Assembly: GCA_023392535.1 (NCBI GenBank)
Contig: JAEVYY010000026.1
Span: 1-64,000 of the forward strand
Reading direction: 5' to 3'
DNA: 64,000 nt
Source of the DNA: Bacillota bacterium
GTDB lineage: Bacteria > Bacillota > Clostridia > Lachnospirales > Lachnospiraceae
Part shown: positions 43,439 to 52,529 of the stretch, piece after piece
Layout of the letters: every line of letters begins with the position of its first letter
How positions within the stretch are numbered: position 1 is the stretch's first letter
Translations under genes and position numbers: made by a program
The notes under the pieces: generated by a model
Databases searched by the model: none
The model's input: the letters and a program-made list of their open reading frames with translations, nothing else
What the model was told of the DNA's origin: nothing

Positions 43439-44524
43439 TTAATTATCACTACTAACTGTACCATCAATAACTTTAAATATTTTATTAATCTCAAACCGAT
43501 TTCTAACAAATTCATCAATGCCTGTACATGTAATTATAGTTTGAATATCACCAATACTATTTAATAAAAAATTCTGTCTGTTATTATCAAGTTCAGACAA
43601 AACATCGTCTAATAATAATACAGGTGTATCTTTTGTAATTTTTTTTACTAACTCAATTTCCGATAATTTTAATGATAGAGCCGCGGTCCGTTGCTGTCCC
43701 TGAGAACCAAATTTTCGAATATCAATATTTCCTACTTGAAAACAAAAATCATCCCTATGTGGTCCAACTGATGTTTGCTTTAATTTTATGTCTTTGAATA
43801 AATTCATCTTTATCTTCTCTTCAAATTTATCTTTTATAACATCAGGTTCATATTTAATAATCAATTCTTCTTTATCTCCCGATAATTTTTTATGTATATC
43901 TAAAATGATATCATTTAATTGATCTATGAACTTTTTTCTTCTATCGATAATTTGACTTCCAAAAGATACTAGTTGGGAATCCCAGATGGGAAGCGAATCT
44001 TTTAATTCAGGATTTTTATAGAGATCTTTTAATAATTTATTTCTTTGATTCACAATCTTATTATAACTGTTTAAATTGTATAAGTAAAATTTATCTAATT
44101 GACAGAGCTCCATATCAACAAATCGACGACGATCTGAAGGACCATTTTTTATAATACCAAGATCTTCTGGTGAAAAAAGTACAACATTTAAAAGACCAAG
44201 TAAATCGGCTGCTTTCTTAATTTTCTGATTGTTAATAGCAATTCCTTTTGACTGATTTTTACGTAAATGCATATCTATTTTTTCTTCGATTCCATCTTTA
44301 ATAAGATAAGTCCTAATATGTGCTTCTTCCTGATTAAAATTAACAATATCTTTATCTTTGCTGCCTTTATGGGATTTTGTAGTAGAAGAAAGAAATATTG
44401 CTTCTAGAATATTTGTTTTACCTTGTGCATTGTCACCATATAAAATATTAGTTCCTTTACTGAACTCAATTTTTAAAGAATTATAATTTCTGAAATTCTC
44501 TAATTCCAATGATTTAATAATCAT
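43439..44524 (-). CDS. recF: DNA replication and repair protein RecF
   Basis: The 361-residue SMC-like ATPase has Walker A GDNAQGKTN, signature SQGQQRTAALSLKLSE and Walker B LLLDDVLSELD. It helps load RecA on gapped DNA. The start is 36 bp after yaaA, in the conserved dnaN-yaaA-recF-gyrB order. Confidence 0.96.
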   Translation of the reverse strand: MIIKSLELENFRNYNSLKIEFSKGTNILYGDNAQGKTNILEAIFLSSTTKSHKGSKDKDIVNFNQEEAHIRTYLIKDGIEEKIDMHLRKNQSKGIAINNQKIKKAADLLGLLNVVLFSPEDLGIIKNGPSDRRRFVDMELCQLDKFYLYNLNSYNKIVNQRNKLLKDLYKNPELKDSLPIWDSQLVSFGSQIIDRRKKFIDQLNDIILDIHKKLSGDKEELIIKYEPDVIKDKFEEKIKMNLFKDIKLKQTSVGPHRDDFCFQVGNIDIRKFGSQGQQRTAALSLKLSEIELVKKITKDTPVLLLDDVLSELDNNRQNFLLNSIGDIQTIITCTGIDEFVRNRFEINKIFKVIDGTVSSDN

Positions 44525-44560
44525 ATTTACACCTAATAGCTCTACTATTTATCATCAACA

Positions 44561-44770
44561 TTATTTCACTATTTTAATCTGTGAATCTTTATATATTACA
44601 ATATCACCTTCATATAACTTTTTACCACGTTGAGTATCAACTTGTCCATTAACTTTCACAAGACCATCCTGTATGACAACTTTTGCTTCTACCCCTGTTT
44701 CAACTAGACCCATAGCTTTTAACACCTGTCCTAATTTAATATATTCATCTCTTAATTTAATTTCTTTCAT
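44561..44770 (-). CDS. yaaA: S4-domain RNA-binding protein YaaA
   Basis: The 69-residue protein is almost entirely an S4 domain (IKLGQVLKAMGLVETGVEAKVVIQDGLVKVNGQVDTQRGKKLYEGD). It lies between dnaN and recF, the fixed position of YaaA in Firmicutes. It probably binds structured RNA; the target is not known. Confidence 0.93.
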   Translation of the reverse strand: MKEIKLRDEYIKLGQVLKAMGLVETGVEAKVVIQDGLVKVNGQVDTQRGKKLYEGDIVIYKDSQIKIVK

Positions 44771-44802
44771 GAAATACCTTTCTTTTGATAAGCAGATTTA
44801 TT

Positions 44803-45912
44803 TTAACTAACTGTTGTAAAATTAACAGGAAGTACAAGATAAATATACGTTTCTTCAACATCTCTGATAAAACAAGGAGCTTTCGGATTTACAAAATACA
44901 AATCGATTTCTTCATCATCAATCACTTTTAATGCATCTATTAAAAATTTAGGATTAAACCCAATCATGAGATCTTTTCCTTGTTTTGTTATATCAATATC
45001 TTCATTCATACTACCAACTGTTGAATTAATTTTTAATTCCATGGAACTATCACCGATTGTAATAATAATCGGCTTTTTATCTCCCTCTTTTACAAGAAGC
45101 GTTGCTCTATCAATACAGTTTAACAATTCCTTTTTATTTATTTTAACTTTAGTTTCATAATCGTTAGAAAGCATTTGATCAATTTTAAAATATTCTCCTT
45201 CAATTAACCTTGAAACAACTGTAGTACTTTCAAATTCAAATACAATATGTTTGTCCGTAAAGAAAATATGTATATCTTTATCGGTATCACCTGATAATAT
45301 CTTACTTACTTCATTCAGGGTTTTTCCAGGAACTACTACTTTCCTGCTAGAATAACTATTTTTTAATTTAATATTCCGAATTGATATTCTATGACCATCC
45401 AATGATACGACTTTTAGAAGGTCATCATTAATTTCAAATAATTCACCGGTCATTAATTTATTATTATCATTATCAGCAATTGAAAAAATAGTTTGTCTTA
45501 CCACTTCTTTTAACGTATATTGAGAAATAATAATGGAATCATTTTTTTCTATGATTGGAAGATAAGAAAAATCTTCTCCTGATTTTCCAATTATATTGAA
45601 TTTAGACTTTTCACATGTAATAACCGTTTTTAAATTACTATCTGTTTCTATCATAATATTGCTATCTGGTAATTTTCTGACAATCTCTAAAAAGATTTTA
45701 GCATCTAATGCTATAATTCCTTTTTCTAAAATCTCTCCTTCTATTTTAGTTTCAATACCAAGTTCCATATCATTTGCTGTCAATTTAATTTCACCTTGAG
45801 ATGCATTGATTAAAATACATTCTAATATAGACATTGTCGTTTTACTTGGTACAGCCTTTGACACAATTTGAACACCATTTAAAAGATTTGATTTAGAACA
45901 TACTAATTTCAT
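44803..45912 (-). CDS. dnaN: DNA polymerase III beta subunit (sliding clamp)
   Basis: The 369-residue clamp starts MKLVCSKSNLLNGVQIVSKAVPSKTTMSILE and ends YIYLVLPVNFTTVS, matching DnaN over three domains. It forms a dimeric ring that tethers the polymerase. Unusual: a DnaA box (TTATTCACA on the minus strand, 45914-45922) occupies the space between the ribosome-binding site GGGAG and the ATG. Confidence 0.97.
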   Translation of the reverse strand: MKLVCSKSNLLNGVQIVSKAVPSKTTMSILECILINASQGEIKLTANDMELGIETKIEGEILEKGIIALDAKIFLEIVRKLPDSNIMIETDSNLKTVITCEKSKFNIIGKSGEDFSYLPIIEKNDSIIISQYTLKEVVRQTIFSIADNDNNKLMTGELFEINDDLLKVVSLDGHRISIRNIKLKNSYSSRKVVVPGKTLNEVSKILSGDTDKDIHIFFTDKHIVFEFESTTVVSRLIEGEYFKIDQMLSNDYETKVKINKKELLNCIDRATLLVKEGDKKPIIITIGDSSMELKINSTVGSMNEDIDITKQGKDLMIGFNPKFLIDALKVIDDEEIDLYFVNPKAPCFIRDVEETYIYLVLPVNFTTVS

Positions 45913-45983
45913 TTGTGAATAACTCCCTTCAAAAATCTATGTAAAAAAAATAAGTGACGTAACTTTATTATATATAAAGTATT

Positions 45984-46022
45984 AAGTAATATTAATAGTA
46001 ATGGTTGTGGAAATGTGAATAA
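45984..46022. other. Candidate DnaA-trio unwinding element next to DnaA boxes
   Basis: Minus strand, a DnaA box TTATTCACA (46014-46022), a degenerate box, then TTA-CTA-TTA-ATA-TTA-CTT. Read 3' to 5' on the plus strand these are AAT GAT AAT TAT AAT GAA, matching five of six times the 3'-[G/A]A[T/A]-5' DnaA-trio pattern known from Bacillus. It is the probable site of strand opening. Confidence 0.5.
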
Positions 46023-46030
46023 CCATCACC

Positions 46031-46059
46031 ATTATACTATTTATAAGGATAAATTGAAA
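46031..46059 (-). promoter_or_regulatory. Possible dnaN promoter
   Basis: Minus-strand TATAAT (46031-46036) is perfect, with a poor -35 TTTCAA (46054-46059) at 17 nt. It overlaps the DnaA-box cluster, consistent with control by DnaA. Confidence 0.4.
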
Positions 46060-46224
46060 TGAATATCTTGTTTAAAATATAAGAATAACTTAAAAGTTTT
46101 CATGAGTTATTCACATAAATGCATTTTGAATATAAAGTTCAAAATGTAAGAAAATAAATAATTAACATTAAAATCACATATTATCTACATTTGAATGGTG
46201 ATAACTCTTATGAGCTTAATAAGA

Positions 46225-47601
46225 TCATGCTGGATTTATTTTTTTCTTAATAATCTCTATTTTATTTCTTAGTTCATCATTTATTGCCAATTCTTCTGTA
46301 ACTTTTTTAATTCCGTGCATAACCGTTGTATGATCTTTCTTTCCCAGAATTTTTCCAATATTAACAAGAGAGGTATCTGTTAATTCTCTGCAAAGATACA
46401 TTACGATTTGTCTGGGCATAACAAATTCTGAGTTTCTTTTTTTAGAAGTGATATCTTCTTTATCAACACCAAAGTGTTCAGAGACAACTTCTATAATTAA
46501 AGCAGGTGTTATTTCTTTTAATTTATCTGGATAAATAATATCTTTCAAGGCATCTTCTGCCAATGACATATTTAATTCTCTATTATATAATTTAGAAAAT
46601 GCGATTACTTTATTAAAAGCTCCCTCTAATTCCCTTATATTAGATTTAATATTCGTTGCAATATATTGTATTATTTCATCATCAATCTCTTTTTCAAAAA
46701 TTTCTGAATTTTTTCGAAGAATAGCCATACGTGTTTCGTAATCTGGTGCGCCGATATCTGCAATCAGTCCCCATTCGAATCTGGAACGAAAACGTTCATC
46801 CAATGTTTCCATTTCTTTTGGTGGTTTATCAGAAGATAATATAATTTGTTTACCTGAAGCATGAAGAACATTAAAGGTATGAAAAAACTCTTCCTGTGTA
46901 CTTTCTTTTCCAATAATAAATTGAATATCGTCGATCATTAATACGTCTACTGTTCTATATTTTTCACGTAATTTTGTCATTGCAGCACTATTACCACTAC
47001 GAATAGATTCAATCACTTCATTTGTGAAGGCTTCGGAAGTGACATAAATTACTTTCATATTGGAATTTTGTTCTAATATGAAATGACCAATAGAATGCAT
47101 TAAGTGAGTTTTCCCCAATCCAGCTCCCCCATATAAATAAAGTGGGTTATATGCTTCCCCAGGAGATTCGGCCACGGCAAGCGAAGCAGAATGTGCAAAG
47201 GTATTATTTTTTCCAACTACAAAGGTATCAAATTTATATTTTGGATTTAAATTTGCATTTTCATAATTTATGTTATAAACAGGTTTTGAAGATTGTTTTA
47301 ATTCATTTCCTTCTAAATTTAAATTGTTTGTATCTTTTTCTAGTATAAAAGAAATGTCATAGTCATGATCGAACATTTCTGTGATAGTTACTTGAAAATA
47401 ACTTTTATATTTATTAGAAATATAATTTAAAGCGTGTGCTTGATCAGAAGGAATTAAGATTGTTACGATATCATTTTCAACACTATGTATTTTTAAAGGA
47501 GAAACCCAGGTGGTATAGGAAATATCAGATAAATCATATTCTCTTCTTAACGTATCTTTTATTAATTCCCATTTGTCTTTGAAAATGCTTATATTATCCA
47601 T
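46225..47601 (-). CDS. dnaA: Chromosomal replication initiator DnaA
   Basis: The 458-residue initiator has an N-terminal DnaB-interaction domain, AAA+ ATPase (Walker A GGAGLGKTH near residue 158, Walker B VLMIDDIQF) and the C-terminal DNA-binding helix-turn-helix with KILGKKDHTTVMHGIKKV. It opens the origin. The start has AAGGAG. DnaA boxes on both sides of the gene suggest self-control and a bipartite origin. Confidence 0.97.
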   Translation of the reverse strand: MDNISIFKDKWELIKDTLRREYDLSDISYTTWVSPLKIHSVENDIVTILIPSDQAHALNYISNKYKSYFQVTITEMFDHDYDISFILEKDTNNLNLEGNELKQSSKPVYNINYENANLNPKYKFDTFVVGKNNTFAHSASLAVAESPGEAYNPLYLYGGAGLGKTHLMHSIGHFILEQNSNMKVIYVTSEAFTNEVIESIRSGNSAAMTKLREKYRTVDVLMIDDIQFIIGKESTQEEFFHTFNVLHASGKQIILSSDKPPKEMETLDERFRSRFEWGLIADIGAPDYETRMAILRKNSEIFEKEIDDEIIQYIATNIKSNIRELEGAFNKVIAFSKLYNRELNMSLAEDALKDIIYPDKLKEITPALIIEVVSEHFGVDKEDITSKKRNSEFVMPRQIVMYLCRELTDTSLVNIGKILGKKDHTTVMHGIKKVTEELAINDELRNKIEIIKKKINPA

Positions 47602-47635
47602 TACATTTCTCCTTATTTAATAATATCTCTACTCT

Positions 47636-47664
47636 ATATTAAACTATATAAAGTAAAATATCAA
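47636..47664 (-). promoter_or_regulatory. Possible dnaA promoter
   Basis: Minus-strand TTGATA (47659-47664), 17-nt spacer, TAATAT (47636-47641), 35-60 nt upstream of dnaA. The -10 box is imperfect. Confidence 0.45.
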
Positions 47665-48057
47665 TTGTATTTCCAAATATGAAGATTGGTAAATATCCAC
47701 ATTATGTAAATAAAAACTTGTTTTAGTTAACATATTCTTATTTTAAAAATAATTAATTGTGTATAACTTACATAATATTTATAAACAATATTCACATTGA
47801 AAAATAAAAGAATAAATATTAAAAGTTAAAACATTTTCACATTGATTTAAGAAGTTATGCACAAGATATACACATTATGTGGATAATGTTATGTAAATTA
47901 TAAAAAACATATTATGTTACTTTACATTTTTTTTTAAAATGTAATTCCTAGATATAGAATTATTTTTTATTTATTTACTAGATATTGATAAAATATAAAT
48001 TATTTTAATTAGTGTATCTTATAATTATTATTTAAATGGAAAATAGCCTATAATTAC

Positions 48058-48086
48058 TTGACGTTATGCTTTTTTTTATATATAAT
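48058..48086 (+). promoter_or_regulatory. Promoter of the rpmH operon
   Basis: TTGACG (48058-48063), 17-nt spacer and a perfect TATAAT (48081-48086), about 110 nt upstream of rpmH. It is one of the best promoters in the window, fitting a highly expressed ribosomal protein. Confidence 0.8.
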
Positions 48087-48192
48087 CGTAATGATATTTT
48101 CAGACACAGGGACAAGTATGTTCCAATATAAAAAATATTCGTTTACCTTATATAATAGATATTAGGTATTAAAAGAAGGAGGTGTATGAAAT

Positions 48193-48327
48193 ATGAAAAT
48201 GACATTTCAACCTAAAAAAAGATCAAGATCTAAAGTTCATGGTTTTAGAGCTAGAATGAGTACTCCAGGCGGAAGAAAAGTTATCGCTTCTAGAAGAGCA
48301 AAAGGAAGAAAGAAATTATCAGCATAG
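48193..48327 (+). CDS. rpmH: 50S ribosomal protein L34
   Basis: The 44-residue, strongly basic protein reads MKMTFQPKKRSRSKVHGFR at the start and ends RAKGRKKLSA, the full-length L34 pattern. It is a late-assembling part of the large ribosomal subunit. It was too short for ordinary ORF lists. The ATG at 48193 has GAAGGAGGTG 9 nt upstream. A terminator follows directly, but rnpA is still near, so some read-through into rnpA is expected. Confidence 0.97.
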   Translation: MKMTFQPKKRSRSKVHGFRARMSTPGGRKVIASRRAKGRKKLSA

Positions 48328-48350
48328 GCCGCAGTTTGTGGCCTTTTTTT
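48327..48350 (+). terminator. Terminator after rpmH
   Basis: GGCCGCA/TGTGGCC stem (48327-48333 with 48337-48343, one G-T pair), 3-nt loop and seven T residues. The stem begins in the rpmH stop codon, making L34 much more abundant than RnpA. Confidence 0.9.
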
Positions 48351-48411
48351 CTCTGAATAATGAAAGATTCCTTATTACGTGCTCTTAAATTATAGATAGG
48401 AGTAAGTGTTA

Positions 48412-48771
48412 ATGCAATTTTCAGAGTCATTGAAAAAAAATAGAGATTTTCAAATTGTCTATAAAAATGGTAAGTCTTATGCTAATAAATATCTGGTTAT
48501 GTATGTGTTTGAAAATAATAAGAATATCAATAGACTAGGAATTTCTGTGAGTAAAAAAATTGGAAATAGTATTGTAAGACATAAGTTTGCAAGACTGGTA
48601 CGGGAAAGTTATAGACTACACGAAAATATATTTAATAGTGGTTTAGATATAGTAGTTATAGCAAGAAATAGCGCAGCGAATGCTAATTATGCTAATATAG
48701 AAAGTGCACTTTTACATCTTGGGAAGCAACATGGAATAATCAGAGTATTTTTAAATTATAATTCATTCTAA
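48412..48771 (+). CDS. rnpA: Ribonuclease P protein component
   Basis: The 119-residue basic protein has the RnpA core RLGISVSKKIGNSIVRHKFARLVRESYR, the RNR-like motif region. It aids the RNase P RNA in making mature tRNA 5' ends. The ATG at 48412 has AGGAG upstream; a GTG two codons before is less likely. It is in the rpmH-rnpA-yidD-yidC order. Confidence 0.95.
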   Translation: MQFSESLKKNRDFQIVYKNGKSYANKYLVMYVFENNKNINRLGISVSKKIGNSIVRHKFARLVRESYRLHENIFNSGLDIVVIARNSAANANYANIESALLHLGKQHGIIRVFLNYNSF

Positions 48772-48822
48772 ATTAGGAATATTTGTGTTTCTTAGTAACA
48801 TATATGAAAGTGTGAAATTAAT

Positions 48823-49032
48823 ATGAAGAGAATATTAATTTATTTTATTAAATTTTATCGAAAATATATTTCTCCTATGAAAAGAACAAAATGTCCTTAT
48901 ATTCCTTCCTGTTCTGAATATGGTTTGGAAGCAATCATCAAATATGGTACATTAAAAGGTGGTTTGTTAGCTTTATGGAGAATAATAAGATGTAATCCCT
49001 TTTCAAAAGGTGGATATGATCCAGTTCCTTAA
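48823..49032 (+). CDS. yidD: Membrane protein insertion efficiency factor YidD
   Basis: The 69-residue protein has an N-terminal amphipathic helix, the family motif KCPYIPSCSEYGLEAI, and RCNPFSKGGYDPVP at the end. YidD assists YidC in placing membrane proteins. It is between rnpA and yidC as expected. Confidence 0.95.
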   Translation: MKRILIYFIKFYRKYISPMKRTKCPYIPSCSEYGLEAIIKYGTLKGGLLALWRIIRCNPFSKGGYDPVP

Positions 49033-49061
49033 ATGAAGGAATGTATAAGGAGGAAAAAATA

Positions 49062-50345
49062 TTGACAGGTATTTTATTAACCAAGAATCAAACCTTTATT
49101 ATTGGGTTTGTTTCTGAAATTTTAGGTTATTTGATGAATGCTATTTTTTATGTTCTTAATATTATAGGTATTCCAAATGTTGGATTATCAATCATTATAT
49201 TTACAATAGTAATTTATTTATTAATGACACCATTAACTTATAAACAACAAAAATTTTCAAAATTGTCTGCAAAGATGAATCCTGAAATTCAGGCTATACA
49301 AGCAAAATATAAAAATAAAAAAGATAATGAATCTATGATGGCAATGAATCAGGAAACAAAAAACATCTATGAAAAGTATGGTGTATCTCCAACAGGTAGT
49401 TGTCTTCAATTAGCAATTCAAATGCCTATTTTATTTGCATTATATAAAGTTATCTATAGTATGCCTGCTTATGTTACACAGATTAAAGATTCTTTTGAGC
49501 CTTTAGTTACAAAATTGATAAATCAACAAGGAAGCGCAGAATTTATTCAAGGGTTTTCACAAGCTAAGATGTATTCTAAACAATTTACAAATGATTTATT
49601 TACAGGTGGAAATATAGAATATATAAAAAATACTTATATTGATGTTTTAAATAAAGCTTCTACATTAGAATGGACATCTATTGCTGAAAAGTTCTCTGAT
49701 TTATCAGTTGATGTAACCAATACATTAGAAAAATTAAATCATTATAATTCTTTTTTAGGACTAAATATAGGTAATTCACCATCATTTATGGTCAAGCAGG
49801 CTTTTAGCAGTCATTCTTATTTAATGATTGTTGCTGCTCTTATCATTCCTTTTTTATCTGCTTTAACACAATGGGTAAATGTTAAATTAATGCCTCAGCC
49901 AACACAGTCTGGAGATTCTGATAATCCTATGGCATCTTCTATGAAGACAATGAATATGATGATGCCGCTTATGTCTGCTTTTTTCTGTTATACATTACCG
50001 GCAGGTATGGGACTTTACTGGGTGGCTGGAGCAGTCGTTAGAAGTATTCAACAAGTTGTAATTAATAAGCATATTGATAAAGTTGATATTGATGCTGTTA
50101 TAAAGAAAAATATTGAAAAAAGTAATAAAAAGCGTGAAAAAGCTGGTTTACCTCCTCAATCTTTATCATCAAATGCAAAAATAAGTACGAAAAGTGTAAG
50201 TAATACAAAATCAACAATATCTCAGGAAGAGAAGGATGCTGCTATTAAAAAGGCAACAGAATTTTATAGTAAAAACGCAAAACCAGGAAGTATAGCTGCA
50301 AAAGCGAATATGGTGAAACAGTATAATGAAAAAAATAATAAATAG
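49062..50345 (+). CDS. yidC: Membrane protein insertase YidC
   Basis: The 427-residue insertase has five core membrane helices (first around FIIGFVSEILGYLMNAIFYVL, then ISIIIFTIVIYLLMTPLTYKQQKFSKLSAKMNPEIQ) and an unusually long loop of about 130 residues between helices around residues 160-250, plus the late MNMMMPLMSAFFCYTLPAGMGLYW. It inserts proteins such as ATPase subunit c into the membrane. The start is TTG at 49062 (MTGILL), 8 nt after AAGGAGG; the ATG at 49041 lies before this site. Confidence 0.93.
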   Translation: MTGILLTKNQTFIIGFVSEILGYLMNAIFYVLNIIGIPNVGLSIIIFTIVIYLLMTPLTYKQQKFSKLSAKMNPEIQAIQAKYKNKKDNESMMAMNQETKNIYEKYGVSPTGSCLQLAIQMPILFALYKVIYSMPAYVTQIKDSFEPLVTKLINQQGSAEFIQGFSQAKMYSKQFTNDLFTGGNIEYIKNTYIDVLNKASTLEWTSIAEKFSDLSVDVTNTLEKLNHYNSFLGLNIGNSPSFMVKQAFSSHSYLMIVAALIIPFLSALTQWVNVKLMPQPTQSGDSDNPMASSMKTMNMMMPLMSAFFCYTLPAGMGLYWVAGAVVRSIQQVVINKHIDKVDIDAVIKKNIEKSNKKREKAGLPPQSLSSNAKISTKSVSNTKSTISQEEKDAAIKKATEFYSKNAKPGSIAAKANMVKQYNEKNNK

Positions 50346-50356
50346 GGGGTATTGAA

Positions 50357-50980
50357 ATGGAATTTATTACAATTTCAGAGAAAACAGTAAATGATGCAAT
50401 TACAGTGGCTTGTCAAAAACTATCTGTAACTAGTGATAAGTTAGAGTATGAAATCATAGAAGAAGGTTCAACTGGATTTTTAGGATTTAATTCAAAACCG
50501 GCTATTATTAAGGCAAGAGTAAAAACTTCTATAGAAGATAAAGCAAAAATATTTTTAAAAGATGTATTTGAAGCAATGAATTTAATAGTAATTGTAGATG
50601 CCAAATTTAATGAGTATGAGAATTCACTTGATATAGATTTGAGTGGAGAAGAAATGGGTGTTCTTATTGGAAAACGTGGACAAACACTGGATTCTTTACA
50701 ATATTTAGTTTCTTTAGTCGTGAATAGGGAAGTGGAAAATTATATTAGAGTAAAAATCGATACAGAAAATTATAGACAGAGAAGAAAAGAAACTTTAGAA
50801 AATCTTGCGAAAAATATTTCCTATAAAGTAAAAAGATCAAAACGTTCAGTATCATTAGAACCAATGAATCCCTATGAAAGAAGAATTATTCATTCATCAC
50901 TTCAAAATGATAAGTTTGTAACAACTCATAGTGAAGGCGAGGAACCATTTAGAAGAGTTGTAGTAACACTTAAAAAATAA
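50357..50980 (+). CDS. jag: RNA-binding protein Jag (KhpB)
   Basis: The 207-residue protein has a Jag N-terminal domain (residues about 1-50), a KH domain (GVLIGKRGQTLDSLQYLVSLVV) and an R3H domain (NPYERRIIHSSLQNDKFVTTHSEGEEPFRRVV). It binds RNA and affects cell division and envelope processes in Firmicutes. It lies 11 bp after yidC; a strong terminator follows it. Confidence 0.94.
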   Translation: MEFITISEKTVNDAITVACQKLSVTSDKLEYEIIEEGSTGFLGFNSKPAIIKARVKTSIEDKAKIFLKDVFEAMNLIVIVDAKFNEYENSLDIDLSGEEMGVLIGKRGQTLDSLQYLVSLVVNREVENYIRVKIDTENYRQRRKETLENLAKNISYKVKRSKRSVSLEPMNPYERRIIHSSLQNDKFVTTHSEGEEPFRRVVVTLKK

Positions 50981-50998
50981 TATTTTATACTTATGATA

Positions 50999-51067
50999 GA
51001 GGGTGAGATGTAAATTAAAATCAAATTGTATTTAAAAAGGATTTTAATTTACGCACCCTCTTTTTTT
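50999..51067 (+). terminator. Terminator of the rpmH-jag operon
   Basis: Two stacked perfect stems, GAGGGTG/CACCCTC (50999-51005 with 51054-51060) and a 12-bp TAAATTAAAATC/GATTTTAATTTA (51011-51022 with 51040-51051), then seven T residues. It separates jag from mnmE. Confidence 0.9.
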
Positions 51068-51095
51068 AAATAGAATGAAATGAAAGGATTTTTGT

Positions 51096-52484
51096 ATGAG
51101 AACGGAAACAATCACTGCCATTGCATCTGCAATGACAAATTCAGGAATTGGTATTATAAGAGTTAGTGGAGATGAATCCATTTCTGTTGTAAATAAGATA
51201 TTCAGAAATAAAAATAATAAGAATACTTTAATGAATGCTTTATCACATACGGTTCATTATGGTTTTATTTATGACGGAAATGAATTGATTGATGAAGTCC
51301 TAGTTGTTGTAATGAAATCTCCTAATAGTTATACTACAGAGGATACGGTTGAAATTGATTGTCATGGTGGTATATTGGTAATGAATCGTATTCTTGAAAC
51401 TATCATTAAAAATGGAGCAAGATTGGCAGAACCTGGAGAATTTACAAAAAGAGCTTTTTTAAATGGGAGAATTGATTTGTCAAAGGCTGAAGCGGTTATA
51501 GATGTAATTAATTCTCAAAATGAATTTTCATTAAAAAGTTCAATAAATCAATTAAACGGATCACTTTCTAAAACTATTCAGGATGTAAGGCAGGATATAC
51601 TTTTTGAAATTGCTTTTATTGAATCTGCACTTGATGATCCAGAACATATAAGTTTAAATGGTTATAATAATAGATTGCAGGATAAAGTGAATCATATTTT
51701 AAATAAAATAGAGCAATTATTAACTACTTTTCATAACGGAAAAATGTTAAAAGAGGGAATTAATACAGTAATTGTAGGAAAACCAAATGCTGGTAAGTCA
51801 TCTTTATTAAATCGTTTAGTGGGTGAAGAAAAAGCTATAGTAACTAATATTGCTGGAACAACTAGAGATGTTCTGGAAGAGAGTATCATATTGAATGGTA
51901 TACAACTTAATATATTTGATACTGCAGGTATTTGTTTTTCTGATGACGAAGTAGAAAAGATTGGTGTTCAAAAGGCTAAAAAATGTGCAGTAAATGCGGA
52001 TTTAATTATATATATTGTGGACTCTACTAGTGAGCTGGATGAAAAAGATGAGGAAATAATCGATTTAATTAAAGAAAAAAATAAGATAATATTATTAAAT
52101 AAAATAGATTTAGATTCTATTCTTACCGAAACCAGTATTAAAAATAAGTTTTGCTTATCTGACAAAGATATTATAATAAAGACTTCTATTAAACAAAATA
52201 TAGGAATTGAATCATTAGTAGATAAAATAAAAGATTTGTTTTCTTATGGAGATATTTCTTTTAATAATGAAGTATATATTACTAATTTGCGCCATAAGGA
52301 AGCAATAGAAGACTGTTATGAAAGTTTAAAATTGGTAAAGAAAAGTATTAAAGATAAAATGTCGGAAGATTTTTATTCGATTGATTTGATGAATGCTTAT
52401 ACTTCACTTGGTTATGTGATTGGAGAAGAAGTAGGAGAAGATTTAGTAAATGAAATTTTCTCTAAATTTTGTATGGGCAAATAA
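51096..52484 (+). CDS. mnmE: tRNA modification GTPase MnmE
   Basis: The 462-residue GTPase has an N-terminal tetrahydrofolate-binding domain, helical domain and G domain (GKPNAGKSSLLN P-loop, DTAGI switch), ending with the C-terminal CMGK, equal to the invariant C-x-G-K that positions the reaction. With MnmG it adds the carboxymethylaminomethyl group to U34 of certain tRNAs. The start has AAAGGA. Confidence 0.96.
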   Translation: MRTETITAIASAMTNSGIGIIRVSGDESISVVNKIFRNKNNKNTLMNALSHTVHYGFIYDGNELIDEVLVVVMKSPNSYTTEDTVEIDCHGGILVMNRILETIIKNGARLAEPGEFTKRAFLNGRIDLSKAEAVIDVINSQNEFSLKSSINQLNGSLSKTIQDVRQDILFEIAFIESALDDPEHISLNGYNNRLQDKVNHILNKIEQLLTTFHNGKMLKEGINTVIVGKPNAGKSSLLNRLVGEEKAIVTNIAGTTRDVLEESIILNGIQLNIFDTAGICFSDDEVEKIGVQKAKKCAVNADLIIYIVDSTSELDEKDEEIIDLIKEKNKIILLNKIDLDSILTETSIKNKFCLSDKDIIIKTSIKQNIGIESLVDKIKDLFSYGDISFNNEVYITNLRHKEAIEDCYESLKLVKKSIKDKMSEDFYSIDLMNAYTSLGYVIGEEVGEDLVNEIFSKFCMGK

Positions 52485-52529
52485 AATAAGAAGTATGAAT
52501 TTATATCTATATGAAAGTTGGTGCTTAGT

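Larger units (their letters stand above)
45913..46224. other. oriC part: dnaA-dnaN intergenic region
   Basis: This 312-bp gap without a gene has DnaA boxes at 45914-45922 (minus), 46014-46022 (minus) with an adjacent degenerate box, 46107-46115 (plus TTATTCACA), and a near match TTATCTACA at 46181-46189. It is very AT-rich. A DnaA-trio-like run lies next to the 46014 box. Together with the other side of dnaA it makes a bipartite origin. Confidence 0.8.
47602..48192. other. oriC part: dnaA-rpmH intergenic region
   Basis: A 591-bp gene-free, very AT-rich stretch. Consensus boxes: TTATACACA (minus, 47758-47766), TTATGCACA (plus, 47855-47863), TTATCCACA (minus, 47878-47886). One-mismatch boxes lie at 47693-47701, 47788-47796 and 47866-47874. 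The segment 47900-48050 is nearly pure A/T. It also holds the divergent dnaA and rpmH promoters. It is the second half of the bipartite origin. Confidence 0.85.
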
